Counted from the stretch's first letter, positions 18,517 through 28,119 are shown. The stretch: DNA of 64,000 nt from DATKBT01 sp035546295 (GCA_035546295.1 DATKBT010000108.1:1-64000), one strand, 5' to 3'. The notes: generated by a model not told the origin, from the sequence alone. Numbers and translations: made by a program.

Positions 18517-18678
18517 GGTCGTCCTGTCGTTCTGGTCTCGGTTCTCGCCCGGGTTCTTCGTCTCAGTCCGCCGTCGGCTCTCTTCGCGGCTCGGGCCTCG
18601 GCGCTCCTCCCGGAGGCTCGATCCGCCAAAGCTAGCGCTACGCCCGGTCGGCGCGTCCTCCCGCCACGGTCTCGCGCC

Positions 18679-19527
18679 TCATCTGCCCGCGAGCATCTGC
18701 TGGAGCGGGGTGTAGTAGAAGACGCCGTAGAGGTGCGCGACCACCAGCAGCACGAGCGCCACCGTCAACGGGATGTGGACGTAGAGCCAGAGCTGGAGCA
18801 GGTTGCGGTAGCGCTGCTGCGAGACCAGCTGCTGGTGCAGCTCCCGGTGCTGGCGGAAGATCACCAGCAGCCGTTTGAGGTCCTCCTGCTCGGAGGCCGG
18901 GACGGTGCGCAGCAGGGGCTTGAGCTTGTCGTCGCTCGCCGCGCGTCCGAACTGGCCGCCGAGGATCCGCCAGCCGGCAAAGAAGATCGGCCTCGCCTCC
19001 TTGTCCAGCAACGCCTGGACCTTCCGCATCTGGGGCGATTTGCTGGCGACCAGGCGGGTCATCGATTTGCGCAGCTTGTTGAGCTCGCCTGCGATGTCCT
19101 GCGGCGGCGGGTCGCTGCCGACCTCGGTGAGCATCCGGGGCACCACGGTGTAGAGGATCGCGCCGACGACCCCGGAGAAGGCGACCAGCCCCATCGCCAC
19201 CAAACAGGCGATCGCCACCTTGTCCTCGAACCGGAAGCCGGAGTGGGCGAGCACCACTGCGACCACCAGCAGGCCGAGGTAGACGTGCGACTGGCACCAC
19301 TCCTCGAGCGATCCGAGCCGCGCTCCGTACGCGCGCTTGCGCACCGCGAAGAAGATGAGCAAGAGGATCAAGAAGGTCGCGATCGCTCCGTAGATCAAGC
19401 CGAACAGCGAGCCGCCGTGGGTGAAGGGGGAGCGGATCTCGTACCAGACATAGGAGGCGGTGAGCGCCAGGAACAGCAGGAACGTCCGACGCCGCCACTT
19501 GAGGCTGGTCTTGGTGGTGAGCAACAT
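18679..19527 (-). CDS. Di-heme cytochrome b-like membrane protein
   Basis: 282 residues with five membrane helices (about 15-31, 41-62, 80-96, 103-128, 246-271). Two His pairs with equal 14-residue spacing, H81/H95 and H251/H265, lie in helices and could hold two b hemes (bis-His ligation, as in cytochromes b). Between them is a soluble, charged, helical loop (about 130-240). The start codon shares one base with the upstream stop (TGATG), so synthesis is coupled to the FAD/Fe-S fusion. The expected role is to carry electrons from the cytoplasmic ferredoxin module across the inner membrane to periplasmic hemes. It does not match a complete NrfD or succinate-dehydrogenase anchor. Confidence 0.85.
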   Translation of the reverse strand: MLLTTKTSLKWRRRTFLLFLALTASYVWYEIRSPFTHGGSLFGLIYGAIATFLILLLIFFAVRKRAYGARLGSLEEWCQSHVYLGLLVVAVVLAHSGFRFEDKVAIACLVAMGLVAFSGVVGAILYTVVPRMLTEVGSDPPPQDIAGELNKLRKSMTRLVASKSPQMRKVQALLDKEARPIFFAGWRILGGQFGRAASDDKLKPLLRTVPASEQEDLKRLLVIFRQHRELHQQLVSQQRYRNLLQLWLYVHIPLTVALVLLVVAHLYGVFYYTPLQQMLAGR

Positions 19528-21983
19528 CAGACGCTTCTCCGTCCGAGCGCGACCAGACTGGTGATCGTCTCCTCGTACTGATCGGGGGTGAGCCGGATGG
19601 CGGCTCCGGTCGGGCAGCTCGAGACGCAGGCCGGCCCGGTGGAGAGCGAGCGGCACAGGTCGCACTTGACGGCGACGGTGCGGCCGGATTCCTCGCCGCC
19701 GCCCGTCACCAGCGCCTTGACCCAGTCCCAGGCGGTCCGCTTCGGTTTCGGATGGACCATGAAGATGTTGTCGTAGGGGCAGTTCGATTCGCAGTTGCCG
19801 CAGCCGATGCAGTTGTCGCGGATGTAGATCTCGCCGCGGCTGTCGCGCACCAACGCGTCGGGCGGGCAGTCGAGCATGCACAGCGGGTTCTCGCACTGCC
19901 AGCAGGAGTTGGGCGCCAGGATGTTGGCGAAGTGGATGCCGGTGAGCGACAGGCGCGCCTGCCCGTCCTCGTGGACCTCTTCGCAGGCGGTCACGCAGTT
20001 GCCGCAGCGCACGCACTTGTAGTCGTCGATGATCAAGGCGTCGGTGCCGATCACCACCTCGCCGCGGATCAGCTCGTCGAGGATCTCGTACTTGCCCCCC
20101 GACTGCGCCTCCTTGGCGAGCGAGTCGAGGCGCCGATCCTCGAGCTTGTCGCGGAAGCTCGCCGCCAGCTCGGGAGAGGCGTTGATCACCTCCTTGAGAT
20201 GATCGGCCGAGAGCTTGACCAGCTCGGTCGGGAAGATGGTGCTGACGGTGGCCGCGCGGGTGCGGTCCTCCATCAGCGCGCCCTCGCCGAAGAAGTTGCC
20301 CGAGACCAGGTAGGAGAGGATGATCTCCCGCCCCTGCGACAACTTCGACACCTTCACCTGGCCGCTGCGGATGAAGTACATCGAGTCGCCCTCGGTGCCC
20401 TCCTCGATCACGGTCTCGCCGCGTCCGTACTCGACCAGCTGGGCGGTCTTGGCGAGAGCCCGCAGCACCTCGCTCGAGACCCCGGGGAAGAGATAGCCCT
20501 GGAAGGCGCGGACCAGGAACGCCTCGTCGATCAGCCGCTTGACCCGAGGCGATCCGTAGATCAGCTTGAGCATGGTCTTGCGCGGGATCTCGAGAACGGC
20601 CGACTGCTCGTTGGCGATGATGCTGGCGTTGCGCCGGCGGCCCGAGATCAGTCCCACCTCGCCGAAGAAGTCGCCGGCCTTGAGCTGACCCACCTCGTGG
20701 GGGCCGTGCTCGTCCTTGCGAACCACCTTGGCGGTGCCGTCGACCAGCACCATGACGCTGTCGGTGTAGTCGTTCTGCTCGATGATCGACTCGCCCCGCT
20801 TGACCCGGCGAGGCGTGCAGGTGAGCAGCGCCTCGCGCAGATCGCCGGTCGACGGCGCCCGCAGCACGTCCTCGGGCTTGAAGCTGATGGTCAGGAGCAC
20901 GTTCTTGAGCTCCTGCGCGTCGCTGGTCCCCAGCAGCGGCACCCGCTTCTGGAGCGCCGCGATCCGCTCGACCACCTTGCCCTCCCAGAACGGCAGGCGC
21001 TCCTTGAGGATGTCCTCGTCGGCGGGGACCACCTCCCGCCCCATCAGGTGCTCGACGACCTCGTAGCCCTGGTTCATGCCCAGCTTGATCAGGTCACGCC
21101 CGGTCACGGCGCCGATCAGGAAGATCCCGGGGGCCGAGATCGACTCGTAGACTTCCGAGATCTGGGGTTTGGCGTCGGCGTCGGCCGAGGAGAAGTGGAC
21201 ACCGATCGACTCCAGCCAGCCGCGCGGCGGCTGGGCGCCGATCTTGAGGTAGACGACGTCGGCCTCGAGCTGGATGTCCTCCTCCTTGCCCTTGAGGTGG
21301 ATCATCCCGGGCTGGACACTGCCGACCGTCGTGCTGAAGAAGATCTGCAGCTCGCCCGAGGCGTACTTGGCCATCGTCTCGCGCTCGTTGGCCTCTTTGG
21401 CGCGCGAGATCTCGGGCTTGCGGACGACCAGGCTGACGCGGTTGTTCTCGGTCAGCGAGTTGGCGATCTCGAGCGCCGAGTCGCCAGCGCCGACCACGAC
21501 GATGTCCTGGTCCTCGTGGTCGCGCGGATCGATCAGGCGCTGCTTGACGTGCGGCAGTTCCTCGCCCGGAACGCCGAGACGGTTGGGGTTCCCTTGGGTG
21601 CCCATCGCCAGCACCACCCACTTGCACTCGTAAACGACGCCGTCGGAGGTGCCGATCTTGAAGCCGCCGCCGTCGCGCCGCTCCAGGGCCTTGACCTCCT
21701 TTCCATGCTGGACGTTGAGCTTCAGCTCGGCCGCCGCCCTGTCCCAGGCGTCGAGGATCGATTCGCGGGTGCCGACCTCGAACGGCACGTTCCCGCGCAG
21801 CGGGATCAGCGTCGGCTCGGCCATGACGTGCTTACCGCGCTGGTAGCAGTAGATCGTGTCCGCCAGGTGGGCGGCCCGTTCCAGCAGCACGTAGGACATG
21901 CCGTTGGCCTGGGCGTGCGCCGCCGTGGCGAGGCCGGCGGGACCAGCGCCGACGATGACGAGGTCGAAGCTCTTCTGACTCAC
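19527..21983 (-). CDS. FAD/NAD(P) oxidoreductase-2x cNMP-binding-4x[4Fe-4S] fusion
   Basis: 818 residues from a GTG start. Residues 5-350 are a thioredoxin-reductase-like flavoprotein: FAD motif GAGPAG (12-17), ATG-like motif LAMGTQG (near 129) and NAD(P) motif VVVGAGDSALEIA (near 162-174). Two CRP-type cyclic-nucleotide domains follow (about 385-490 and 505-620). The second has the full phosphate cassette FGEGALMEDRTRAATV; the first has FGEVGLISGRRRNASI. The C-terminus (657-795) has four Cys clusters of polyferredoxin type: CVRCGNCVTAC, CWQC..CMLDC, CIGCGNCESNC and CDLC..CVSSC. It has no signal peptide, so it is cytoplasmic. It is coupled to the heme-b gene and is the probable electron entry point. 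Its regulation by cAMP or c-di-GMP is suggested by the domains but unproven. Confidence 0.93.
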   Translation of the reverse strand: MSQKSFDLVIVGAGPAGLATAAHAQANGMSYVLLERAAHLADTIYCYQRGKHVMAEPTLIPLRGNVPFEVGTRESILDAWDRAAAELKLNVQHGKEVKALERRDGGGFKIGTSDGVVYECKWVVLAMGTQGNPNRLGVPGEELPHVKQRLIDPRDHEDQDIVVVGAGDSALEIANSLTENNRVSLVVRKPEISRAKEANERETMAKYASGELQIFFSTTVGSVQPGMIHLKGKEEDIQLEADVVYLKIGAQPPRGWLESIGVHFSSADADAKPQISEVYESISAPGIFLIGAVTGRDLIKLGMNQGYEVVEHLMGREVVPADEDILKERLPFWEGKVVERIAALQKRVPLLGTSDAQELKNVLLTISFKPEDVLRAPSTGDLREALLTCTPRRVKRGESIIEQNDYTDSVMVLVDGTAKVVRKDEHGPHEVGQLKAGDFFGEVGLISGRRRNASIIANEQSAVLEIPRKTMLKLIYGSPRVKRLIDEAFLVRAFQGYLFPGVSSEVLRALAKTAQLVEYGRGETVIEEGTEGDSMYFIRSGQVKVSKLSQGREIILSYLVSGNFFGEGALMEDRTRAATVSTIFPTELVKLSADHLKEVINASPELAASFRDKLEDRRLDSLAKEAQSGGKYEILDELIRGEVVIGTDALIIDDYKCVRCGNCVTACEEVHEDGQARLSLTGIHFANILAPNSCWQCENPLCMLDCPPDALVRDSRGEIYIRDNCIGCGNCESNCPYDNIFMVHPKPKRTAWDWVKALVTGGGEESGRTVAVKCDLCRSLSTGPACVSSCPTGAAIRLTPDQYEETITSLVALGRRSV

Positions 21984-22279
21984 TCTTTGCGCCGAGGTGG
22001 CTCGCCCCGCGCCGGGGCCGAGACGTGGTTGGGAATCGTCGGCGGGAGCTTAGCAGTCGTGGCGATGGCGGGGACCGGCTCTCACCTCCGGAAAGGCGAG
22101 CCTTTCCGAGCTGTCGGAGCTTTCCCGTTCACCGCGGGCGGCGAGAGTTCCCCCCCGGAGCGTATAGCCTTGCTCCGCGTCCCGGAGGCCGACGCTCAGG
22201 GGAATCCCGTCCGGAGATCGGCGCCAGAATCTCGACCGGAAGGAGCGCGTACCTGGGACACGCAGTGGCGAGCAGACCG

Positions 22280-25252
22280 ATGCGATGGATGGAGATGGAG
22301 AGTCCAGGCTGGCGCGCCCTCGTGGCGCTGATCGTCCTGGCGGTGACTTCACCGGCGGTGGGCGGTGCGCAGACCGCGGCCGGCGAGACCGGCGCCATCG
22401 AGGGGAGGGTCACCGACGAGTCCGGCGCGCCTCTTTCCGGCATCCGCGTGGCGATGCGTCACGCCGAGGGGGACCCCGATCGCGAGCTCGCGACCCGGCG
22501 CGACGGCAGTTACGGCGTGGTCGGTCTACCGGCCGGCTCCTACAGCGTGGAGGTGTGGGCCGAGGGTTTCTCGAGCGCGATCGCCGAGGGCGTCGGGCTC
22601 GACTCCGGCGAGACCTTGCGGCTCGACTTCACGCTCGCCGCCGGCTCGGGGATCGCGATCACCGTGATCTCCTCGCCGCGCATCGACGTGGCGAGCCCGA
22701 GCCGGATCCTGCGCGTTCCGGGCGGGCGTCTCGACCAGCTCCCGGGGCGCCTGCGCTTTCCCGAGCTCGCTCGTCTCTCCGACGCGTTCACCTGGCTGCC
22801 GGTTCCGAGGGAGGGTCTCGAGCCCGTTCGTGAAGGCGTGGCGAAGCTCGAGCTGCGCGGCCGACCGCTCGAGCCCGGTTCGGTACTGATCGACGGCGTC
22901 GAGGCGGACGTGCAGGCGGCGCCACCGCTCGAGCTCGACACCGCCGATGCATTCCAGCGGGATCTCGAGGTCACCGCGGGCGGCCTCCACCCGTTCTTCG
23001 AGGGAGCGCCGGGGGGCACCGTGCGCCTCACGGCGCCGAGCACCGAAGCCGTACGAGGGGGCGACTGGCGGGTCGGGCTCGAGCTCGGCTTCGGTCTCGA
23101 TGGGCTGGACGAGCCGAGTGTCGAGGGCAGCTCGCTGGGCGGCTTTCGGGTGGAGCGCAACCTGGAGGAAGCGGGGGATCTCTCGGCCTCGGTCGGCGGA
23201 TCGCCCTTCGGGCGAGATCTGGGGCTCTTCGCAGCCGGCGTCGGCCGGCGCTCCGAGATCGTGCAGCGGCTCACCGGCGATCGACGGGCCGAGCAGGAGG
23301 TCGACGAGTCGGCGGCGCTGCTGCGTGTTACCGGCACCCCCGCCGCCAGGCTGCGGATCGGGGCCAGCCTCGCCGGCGCCGAGATCGAAGCCGACGGGCT
23401 GCTGACCGACACCGCGGAGCTGTCCCAGGCGGCGGTGGAGACGCACGGCGCGGGCTCTCGAAAGAATCGGCATGCCGCCTTCTCGCTCGACCTCGGCGTC
23501 GGGACGCGCCTCCATCTCCACGGCTGGGCGGGGTGGCTCGATCGCTCGCGGCAGGATCCCGCGGACGAGGGCCGTCGCCTCGTCTACCTGACGTCCGGTC
23601 GCGGCCTGGGGCTCCCGGCTCTCTACGACGGGGGCGCGGGCTTCGCGAGCGGCAAGCCGGGCCTGGCCCAGAACGGCGAGCGGGAGGGCGCGTCGCTGCG
23701 GGTCCAGGCGAGCCGGCTGGCCGGCGGCGGTCATCGCCTCGCCTTCGGCGTCGAGGGGAGTCGCGCCGACGTGTCGCTGCGGCGAGAGTTGCTCGGCGCG
23801 CTGACCGAGGTCCGGTGGGGGGGAGCGCCCTCCCAGCTCGGAACGAGGTTCGATCTCTCCGCCGCTTTGCAGGGCGAGATCGAGCGCGACTCCGAGGCGC
23901 TGTTCGTCGAGGACCAGTGGCGGCTCACGCGCCGGTGGACCCTCCAGCTCGGCTTGCGCGCGGAGTCCCACCGGGTGAGCGCCGCGTCCGCCGGTCCCGG
24001 CCCCACCCCCGAACGCCACCTCGACCGCGAGCTCGACGAAGGCGTGGAGCCCAGGCTGGGGCTGGCGTGGGACGTGCTCGGCGATGGCAACTACGTGATC
24101 TATCTGAGCGCCGATCGATTCCACCGCGAGCTCGACGACCGTCTGGCCATTGCCGCGCTCGGGCGGGTCGATCTCGACCGGTCGATCGGGGCTTTCGGCT
24201 CGCTGGAAGAGCTGCTCTCGGTCAGCGGCGGTGAGACCGTGATCGCGGGCGTTTCGAGCCCGGTCGTCGTCGATCCGCAGCTCTCGGCCGAGCGCTGGCG
24301 TCGCTTCGCGCTGGGATCGGAGCAGCTCGTGATCCCGGGGCTCAGGGTCCGCGCCGAGGCGAGCTATCGGGAGCTCGAACGCGGCGTCGCCCTGGTCTTC
24401 GTCGATCTCGGCGACGGCGGACTGACGCCGGCGCTGGCGAATCCGGGAGAAGGGCTCGCACGACGCCCCTACGGTGGGTCGGCGCCCGAGCACCCGGGAA
24501 TGGCGTCACGCCGGTTCGGGCTCGAGATGGGTGCCGACGTCCGCCTCGGCGGCCGCTTCACGGCCGGCGGCTCGTACACCTACAGCCAGGCCGACGGCAA
24601 CGTCGACGGCAGCGCGTCCCCCTTCGATCTGAGCGCCTCGCTGGCCGCTTTCGGGCCGGCGACGGCTGCCGCGGATCTCTTGCCGGCGCCGGTCTGCGCG
24701 ATTCTCGAGGGCTGCTTCGGGACCGACGGCTCGGCGGCGACGGACCGGCCGCTCGACGACCGCCGCCATCGCTGGAAGATCTACGGCTCCTGGGCGCTGC
24801 CGCGCGGGCTCGATCTCAGCGCCTACTTCCAGTACCTGTCGGGAGCGCCCGAGACGGCCAGGATCAGCGCGTTGAGCTCGAGCGATGGCGCGCTCACCGC
24901 GGTCGGAGCGGTCGCCGTCTCGGGCCTGGAGGAGAGCCGCGTCGGCGACTCCGTGTCGCAGCTCGACCTCGAAGCGAGCTGGAGGATCGAAGCGGGTCCG
25001 TTCGCGCAGGAGGGGCGTCGGCTGTCGTTCTTCGTGCTGGTGAGCAACGTGCTCGATCAGAGCCGGGCGCTGTCGCGCTGGGATCGCCTGACGCTCGAGC
25101 CCATCGTGGTGCCGCGGGAGGCGTTCTTCGAGGGCTTCGACGCGCTCGCGCTCGCCGAAGCGCAGGGGGTCGCACTCGATCCTCGCTTCGGCGGGCCCCG
25201 ACTGGTGCAGCGGGCGAGGGAAGCGCGGTTGGGGCTGCGGCTGGAGTTCTGA
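22280..25252 (+). CDS. TonB-dependent receptor-like protein with carboxypeptidase-regulatory domain
   Basis: About 990 residues. The start is uncertain among ATGs at 22280, 22289 and 22295, none with a good Shine-Dalgarno; GGAAGGAG at 22238-22245 is too far away. A signal peptide is followed by a CarboxypepD_reg-like beta domain (residues about 40-125: GAIEGRVTDESGAPLSGIRV, DGSYGVVGLPAGSYSVEVWAEGF). A plug-like region (VLIDGVEADVQ, GGTVRLTAP) and a long barrel with alternating strands follow, ending in ...RLGLRLEF with a terminal Phe. This architecture is common in Acidobacteriota and Bacteroidota for uptake of large ligands. No TonB-system or glycanase partner is adjacent, so the substrate is unknown. 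Confidence 0.88.
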   Translation: MRWMEMESPGWRALVALIVLAVTSPAVGGAQTAAGETGAIEGRVTDESGAPLSGIRVAMRHAEGDPDRELATRRDGSYGVVGLPAGSYSVEVWAEGFSSAIAEGVGLDSGETLRLDFTLAAGSGIAITVISSPRIDVASPSRILRVPGGRLDQLPGRLRFPELARLSDAFTWLPVPREGLEPVREGVAKLELRGRPLEPGSVLIDGVEADVQAAPPLELDTADAFQRDLEVTAGGLHPFFEGAPGGTVRLTAPSTEAVRGGDWRVGLELGFGLDGLDEPSVEGSSLGGFRVERNLEEAGDLSASVGGSPFGRDLGLFAAGVGRRSEIVQRLTGDRRAEQEVDESAALLRVTGTPAARLRIGASLAGAEIEADGLLTDTAELSQAAVETHGAGSRKNRHAAFSLDLGVGTRLHLHGWAGWLDRSRQDPADEGRRLVYLTSGRGLGLPALYDGGAGFASGKPGLAQNGEREGASLRVQASRLAGGGHRLAFGVEGSRADVSLRRELLGALTEVRWGGAPSQLGTRFDLSAALQGEIERDSEALFVEDQWRLTRRWTLQLGLRAESHRVSAASAGPGPTPERHLDRELDEGVEPRLGLAWDVLGDGNYVIYLSADRFHRELDDRLAIAALGRVDLDRSIGAFGSLEELLSVSGGETVIAGVSSPVVVDPQLSAERWRRFALGSEQLVIPGLRVRAEASYRELERGVALVFVDLGDGGLTPALANPGEGLARRPYGGSAPEHPGMASRRFGLEMGADVRLGGRFTAGGSYTYSQADGNVDGSASPFDLSASLAAFGPATAAADLLPAPVCAILEGCFGTDGSAATDRPLDDRRHRWKIYGSWALPRGLDLSAYFQYLSGAPETARISALSSSDGALTAVGAVAVSGLEESRVGDSVSQLDLEASWRIEAGPFAQEGRRLSFFVLVSNVLDQSRALSRWDRLTLEPIVVPREAFFEGFDALALAEAQGVALDPRFGGPRLVQRAREARLGLRLEF

Positions 25253-25320
25253 GCGGCTGGACGGCGACGCGGGTCGCTCGCAGGCGCGGCTCGGGCGCTG
25301 CGGCGTCGCGGGAAGTGGCC

Positions 25321-26034
25321 CTACTCGAGCCGCACCCGGGCCTCCCCGATGCGCAGCTTCACGTCGACCCGCGAGTCGCCCCCTCCCTCGGCCCACTCGG
25401 CTCTGGCGCCGATCAGCATCCTTCGCCGGCCCTCAAGGTGTCTGTCCGGGAGGACGATGCCGGCGTCGCCGATGCGCGTGCGCATCGACACGCTGTGGAC
25501 GTGCTCCTCGGGCACCCGGACGGTGATCTCGCCGATCTTCATGCGCACCGACAGATCCTCGTCGCCCGCCTGGATGTCGACCTCGCCGATGCCGACATCG
25601 ACGGTCAACGGAGACCAGCGCGGGACGAGGACCCGCCCGGTCACGCCGACGCGCCGGAGGATCCGCAGCGACAGGCCCGACATCCGCACCTCGAGGCCCT
25701 CGGCGGTCCTCACCGGCTCGACGCGCAGCTTGCGCTTGTAGCGCCCGCACTGTTCCTCGCGGACCTTGCGGCATTCGAGGACCAGCTCGGCTCGGAGCTG
25801 GGAGATCTCGGCGGCTTCGATGTCGAGCTCGCCGACGCCGAACACGATGCTCACCGGCTCCCCGAGCGCGACCGGAGCGATCACGGGCCGATCGCCGAAG
25901 ACCTCGATCTGCTCCGAGTAGACGGGAAGGTCGGGGGCAGGCTCGTCGGCGCCGGCGCGCGCGGCGACGATCGGCGCGATCGTCAGAGTGGTGAGCGCGA
26001 GGAGCGCGACTGTCGAAACGGTCTTCTGTCGCAT
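25321..26034 (-). CDS. Secreted repeat protein of DUF4097/toast-rack type
   Basis: 237 residues. The ATG has AAGGAG six bases upstream and opens a clean signal peptide (MRQKTVSTVALLALTTLTIAPIVAARAGA). The mature part contains a recurring IGE/IGD beta-ladder unit (VGELDIEAA, IGEVDIQAG, IGEITVRVP, IGDAGIVLP, IGEARVRLE), one turn every 20-30 residues, like the beta-helical DUF4097/LiaF-type cell-envelope sensors. Two Cys (in LECRKVREEQCGRYKR) may form a disulfide. The gene converges on the TonB-receptor gene. The 306 bases to the next gene (26035-26340) contain only this gene's ribosome site and no other feature I can support. Function unknown. Confidence 0.75.
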   Translation of the reverse strand: MRQKTVSTVALLALTTLTIAPIVAARAGADEPAPDLPVYSEQIEVFGDRPVIAPVALGEPVSIVFGVGELDIEAAEISQLRAELVLECRKVREEQCGRYKRKLRVEPVRTAEGLEVRMSGLSLRILRRVGVTGRVLVPRWSPLTVDVGIGEVDIQAGDEDLSVRMKIGEITVRVPEEHVHSVSMRTRIGDAGIVLPDRHLEGRRRMLIGARAEWAEGGGDSRVDVKLRIGEARVRLE

Positions 26035-26340
26035 CGTATTCTCCTTCCATACCCCATGACGCTGCTCAGGGGAGTCGCGTTACCTCGGCGCGGCGTCAAC
26101 CTGCGGCCGTCGATCGTGCGAGGATGCGACTTGGATCGTCGTCCGGCGACCCGGTGCCCGGAGCCGGGTCGTCCGGCGGCACGACGACCCGACCCGATCG
26201 CCACCGCCGACGACTGCGGCTCCAATTCGCGGCCCCGATCCTCAATGAAGATCCTCATCGAGGCCGCGCGCCGCCCAGCGAGCTCCATCAGCTCGCCCGA
26301 AGGAGATCGTGAGCCCGACGACTCGTCCCGCCACAGGCCG

Positions 26341-28119
26341 ATGAGCGAAAGAAGAAACCGCCGCGGCCTCCTCCCGGAGACCGACGCTGGCCTTCCGGCG
26401 CGGCGTCCTCACCGGATCGCGGCCCTTCTGTTGGTGGTGCTCGCCTGCACCGGCCTGCGCCTGGTCCACCTGGAGGCCGACACTCCGATCGGGGTCGGCA
26501 CCGGGAGCATGGGGCTCTACATCGACGAGGGGTACAAGACGCTGGACGCCCGCAACACGGTCCTGTTCGGGACTCAACGCTGGCATCCGCAGGACCGGTA
26601 CCACGGCTGGCGGGGGGCGAGCCCGCTGACCCACTGGCCGTTCGTCGCGTCCTTCCGGATCCTCGGCGTCGAGCTGGGGAGCGCTCGGCTGGTGTCGATC
26701 CTCTATTTCCTGCTCTTTCTCCTGCTCTACGCCTTCGTCGGCGCGCGCGAGCGACCGATGGCGCACCGGCTCGCCGGCCTGCTGCTGCTCACCGTCTCCT
26801 ACGTCCTGTTCTTCTTCTCGCGCGTCGCCCTCATCGAGGTGGCGATCACGACGGCGAGCTACGGCGCTCTCTTCCTGCTTCGCTCTCCCAGGATGCGGCG
26901 ACCAGAGCTCGCGTTCCTGCTCGTCTGCGTCCTCGCGGCCGTGGCGACCTTCGACATCAAGAGGTCGGCGTTGCTCTACTTCGTGCCCATCGTCACGGGC
27001 CTCGTCGTCGCGGCGGCGCTCGACGACAGGTGGGCTGGTCTCGCGAGGCGGTGGGCGCCGGCCGCCTTCGCCTTCCTCCTCCTGGTCGCGTACCTCGCGC
27101 GTGCCGCCTGGACCTGGCGGATCGAGCTCGCGCCGGCCGCGTCCTTCCGCAAGCTCTTCCTGAACCCGATGACGACGTCGAGGACTCCCGACGCGGAGGC
27201 CTCCGTCCTGCTCGTCTGTCTCGGGCTCCTCTGCGCTCTGCACCTCCTCGCGCTGCGTCCTCGCGAGGTGCTGAGCGATCCCTATCGCTGTGCGCTGCTG
27301 GCGATGGCGTTGCTGGCGCCGGCCCTGCTGGCGCTGTTCGCCTACACCCCGCTCCGCTATTACGTTCCGATCCTGCCGGCGTACGTGCTGCTGTTCCTCG
27401 AGTGGTGGTGGCTCGAGCCCTGGACCTGGACCCGCCGCAGCGATTCGCTCCTGGCCCACGCCCTCGGCCTCCCGCTACTCGTCGCCTGGATCTTCCTTGC
27501 CGGCCTCGCCTTCGACGAGCTCGTCCTCTATCAGCTGCCGCTCCGGCTCGGCGACACTCCCGGGATCTCGGTCACGGTCTTCTATCGGATCTTCCTCCCG
27601 GTCGCGACGGTGGCCGCGCTGGCGCTCTGGCCGGTTCGCGAAAGATTCTTCGCAAGCCGGCTGGCGCCGGCGGCGGTCGCGCTGCTCCTGGTCCTGACCG
27701 TGGCCCGTGACCTCTGGATGGTCGGCCGCTTCCTGGGCGCTCCCAGCTACGAGTCGCGTGAGATCGGCAGATCGCTGGAGGAGATCGTCGGGACCAGCGC
27801 ATCGATCGGGGGCGACATCGCGCCGTTCTTCGCTCTCGGCACGCGGATGCGCGCCCTGGTGGTGGCCCCCCATTCCAACAGCCTGGAAGAGAACCCGGAG
27901 CTCGAGTTCGACTTCTTCCAGTTCAGCGAGACCAACGAGGGGCGGGCGACCCGGCAGATCCTCGAGGAGCGCTCCGGGGTCACCATCGGGCCGGCGCTCT
28001 ACGAGTCCGAGTACGCCGGGCGGGCGATCTCGTTGCATCGAGTGCGCTGGGACGAGCCGCGTGACGATTCCCACGAGTCGCGGGACGAGCCGCGGGACCA
28101 GGAGTCGCGGGATGGCTGA
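26341..28119 (+). CDS. GT39-like (ArnT/PMT-fold) membrane glycosyltransferase
   Basis: 592 residues with about 11-12 membrane helices. The first periplasmic loop has the family pattern of an acidic pair after helix 1 (LYIDEGYKTLDARN, near residues 58-72), where GT-C enzymes keep the catalytic Asp/Glu. Later helices and a soluble C-terminal domain (about 470-592) follow. GT39-like enzymes move sugars from polyprenyl phosphate onto lipid or protein in the periplasm. No Shine-Dalgarno precedes the ATG, so the start could differ slightly. The C-terminal tail is a run of short RDEPRDDSHES-like charged repeats. It converges with a sulfatase-fold enzyme that also works on the outer face of the membrane. 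Confidence 0.75.
   Translation: MSERRNRRGLLPETDAGLPARRPHRIAALLLVVLACTGLRLVHLEADTPIGVGTGSMGLYIDEGYKTLDARNTVLFGTQRWHPQDRYHGWRGASPLTHWPFVASFRILGVELGSARLVSILYFLLFLLLYAFVGARERPMAHRLAGLLLLTVSYVLFFFSRVALIEVAITTASYGALFLLRSPRMRRPELAFLLVCVLAAVATFDIKRSALLYFVPIVTGLVVAAALDDRWAGLARRWAPAAFAFLLLVAYLARAAWTWRIELAPAASFRKLFLNPMTTSRTPDAEASVLLVCLGLLCALHLLALRPREVLSDPYRCALLAMALLAPALLALFAYTPLRYYVPILPAYVLLFLEWWWLEPWTWTRRSDSLLAHALGLPLLVAWIFLAGLAFDELVLYQLPLRLGDTPGISVTVFYRIFLPVATVAALALWPVRERFFASRLAPAAVALLLVLTVARDLWMVGRFLGAPSYESREIGRSLEEIVGTSASIGGDIAPFFALGTRMRALVVAPHSNSLEENPELEFDFFQFSETNEGRATRQILEERSGVTIGPALYESEYAGRAISLHRVRWDEPRDDSHESRDEPRDQESRDG

Noticed and set aside
8634..22000. Assimilatory or dissimilatory nitrite/sulfite reductase cluster
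   Set aside because: No CXXCK site, siroheme or molybdopterin motifs; heme motifs are CXXCH plus one CX4CH, and the accompanying barrel, FHA and LVIVD parts do not fit Nrf, Dsr or Hao operons.
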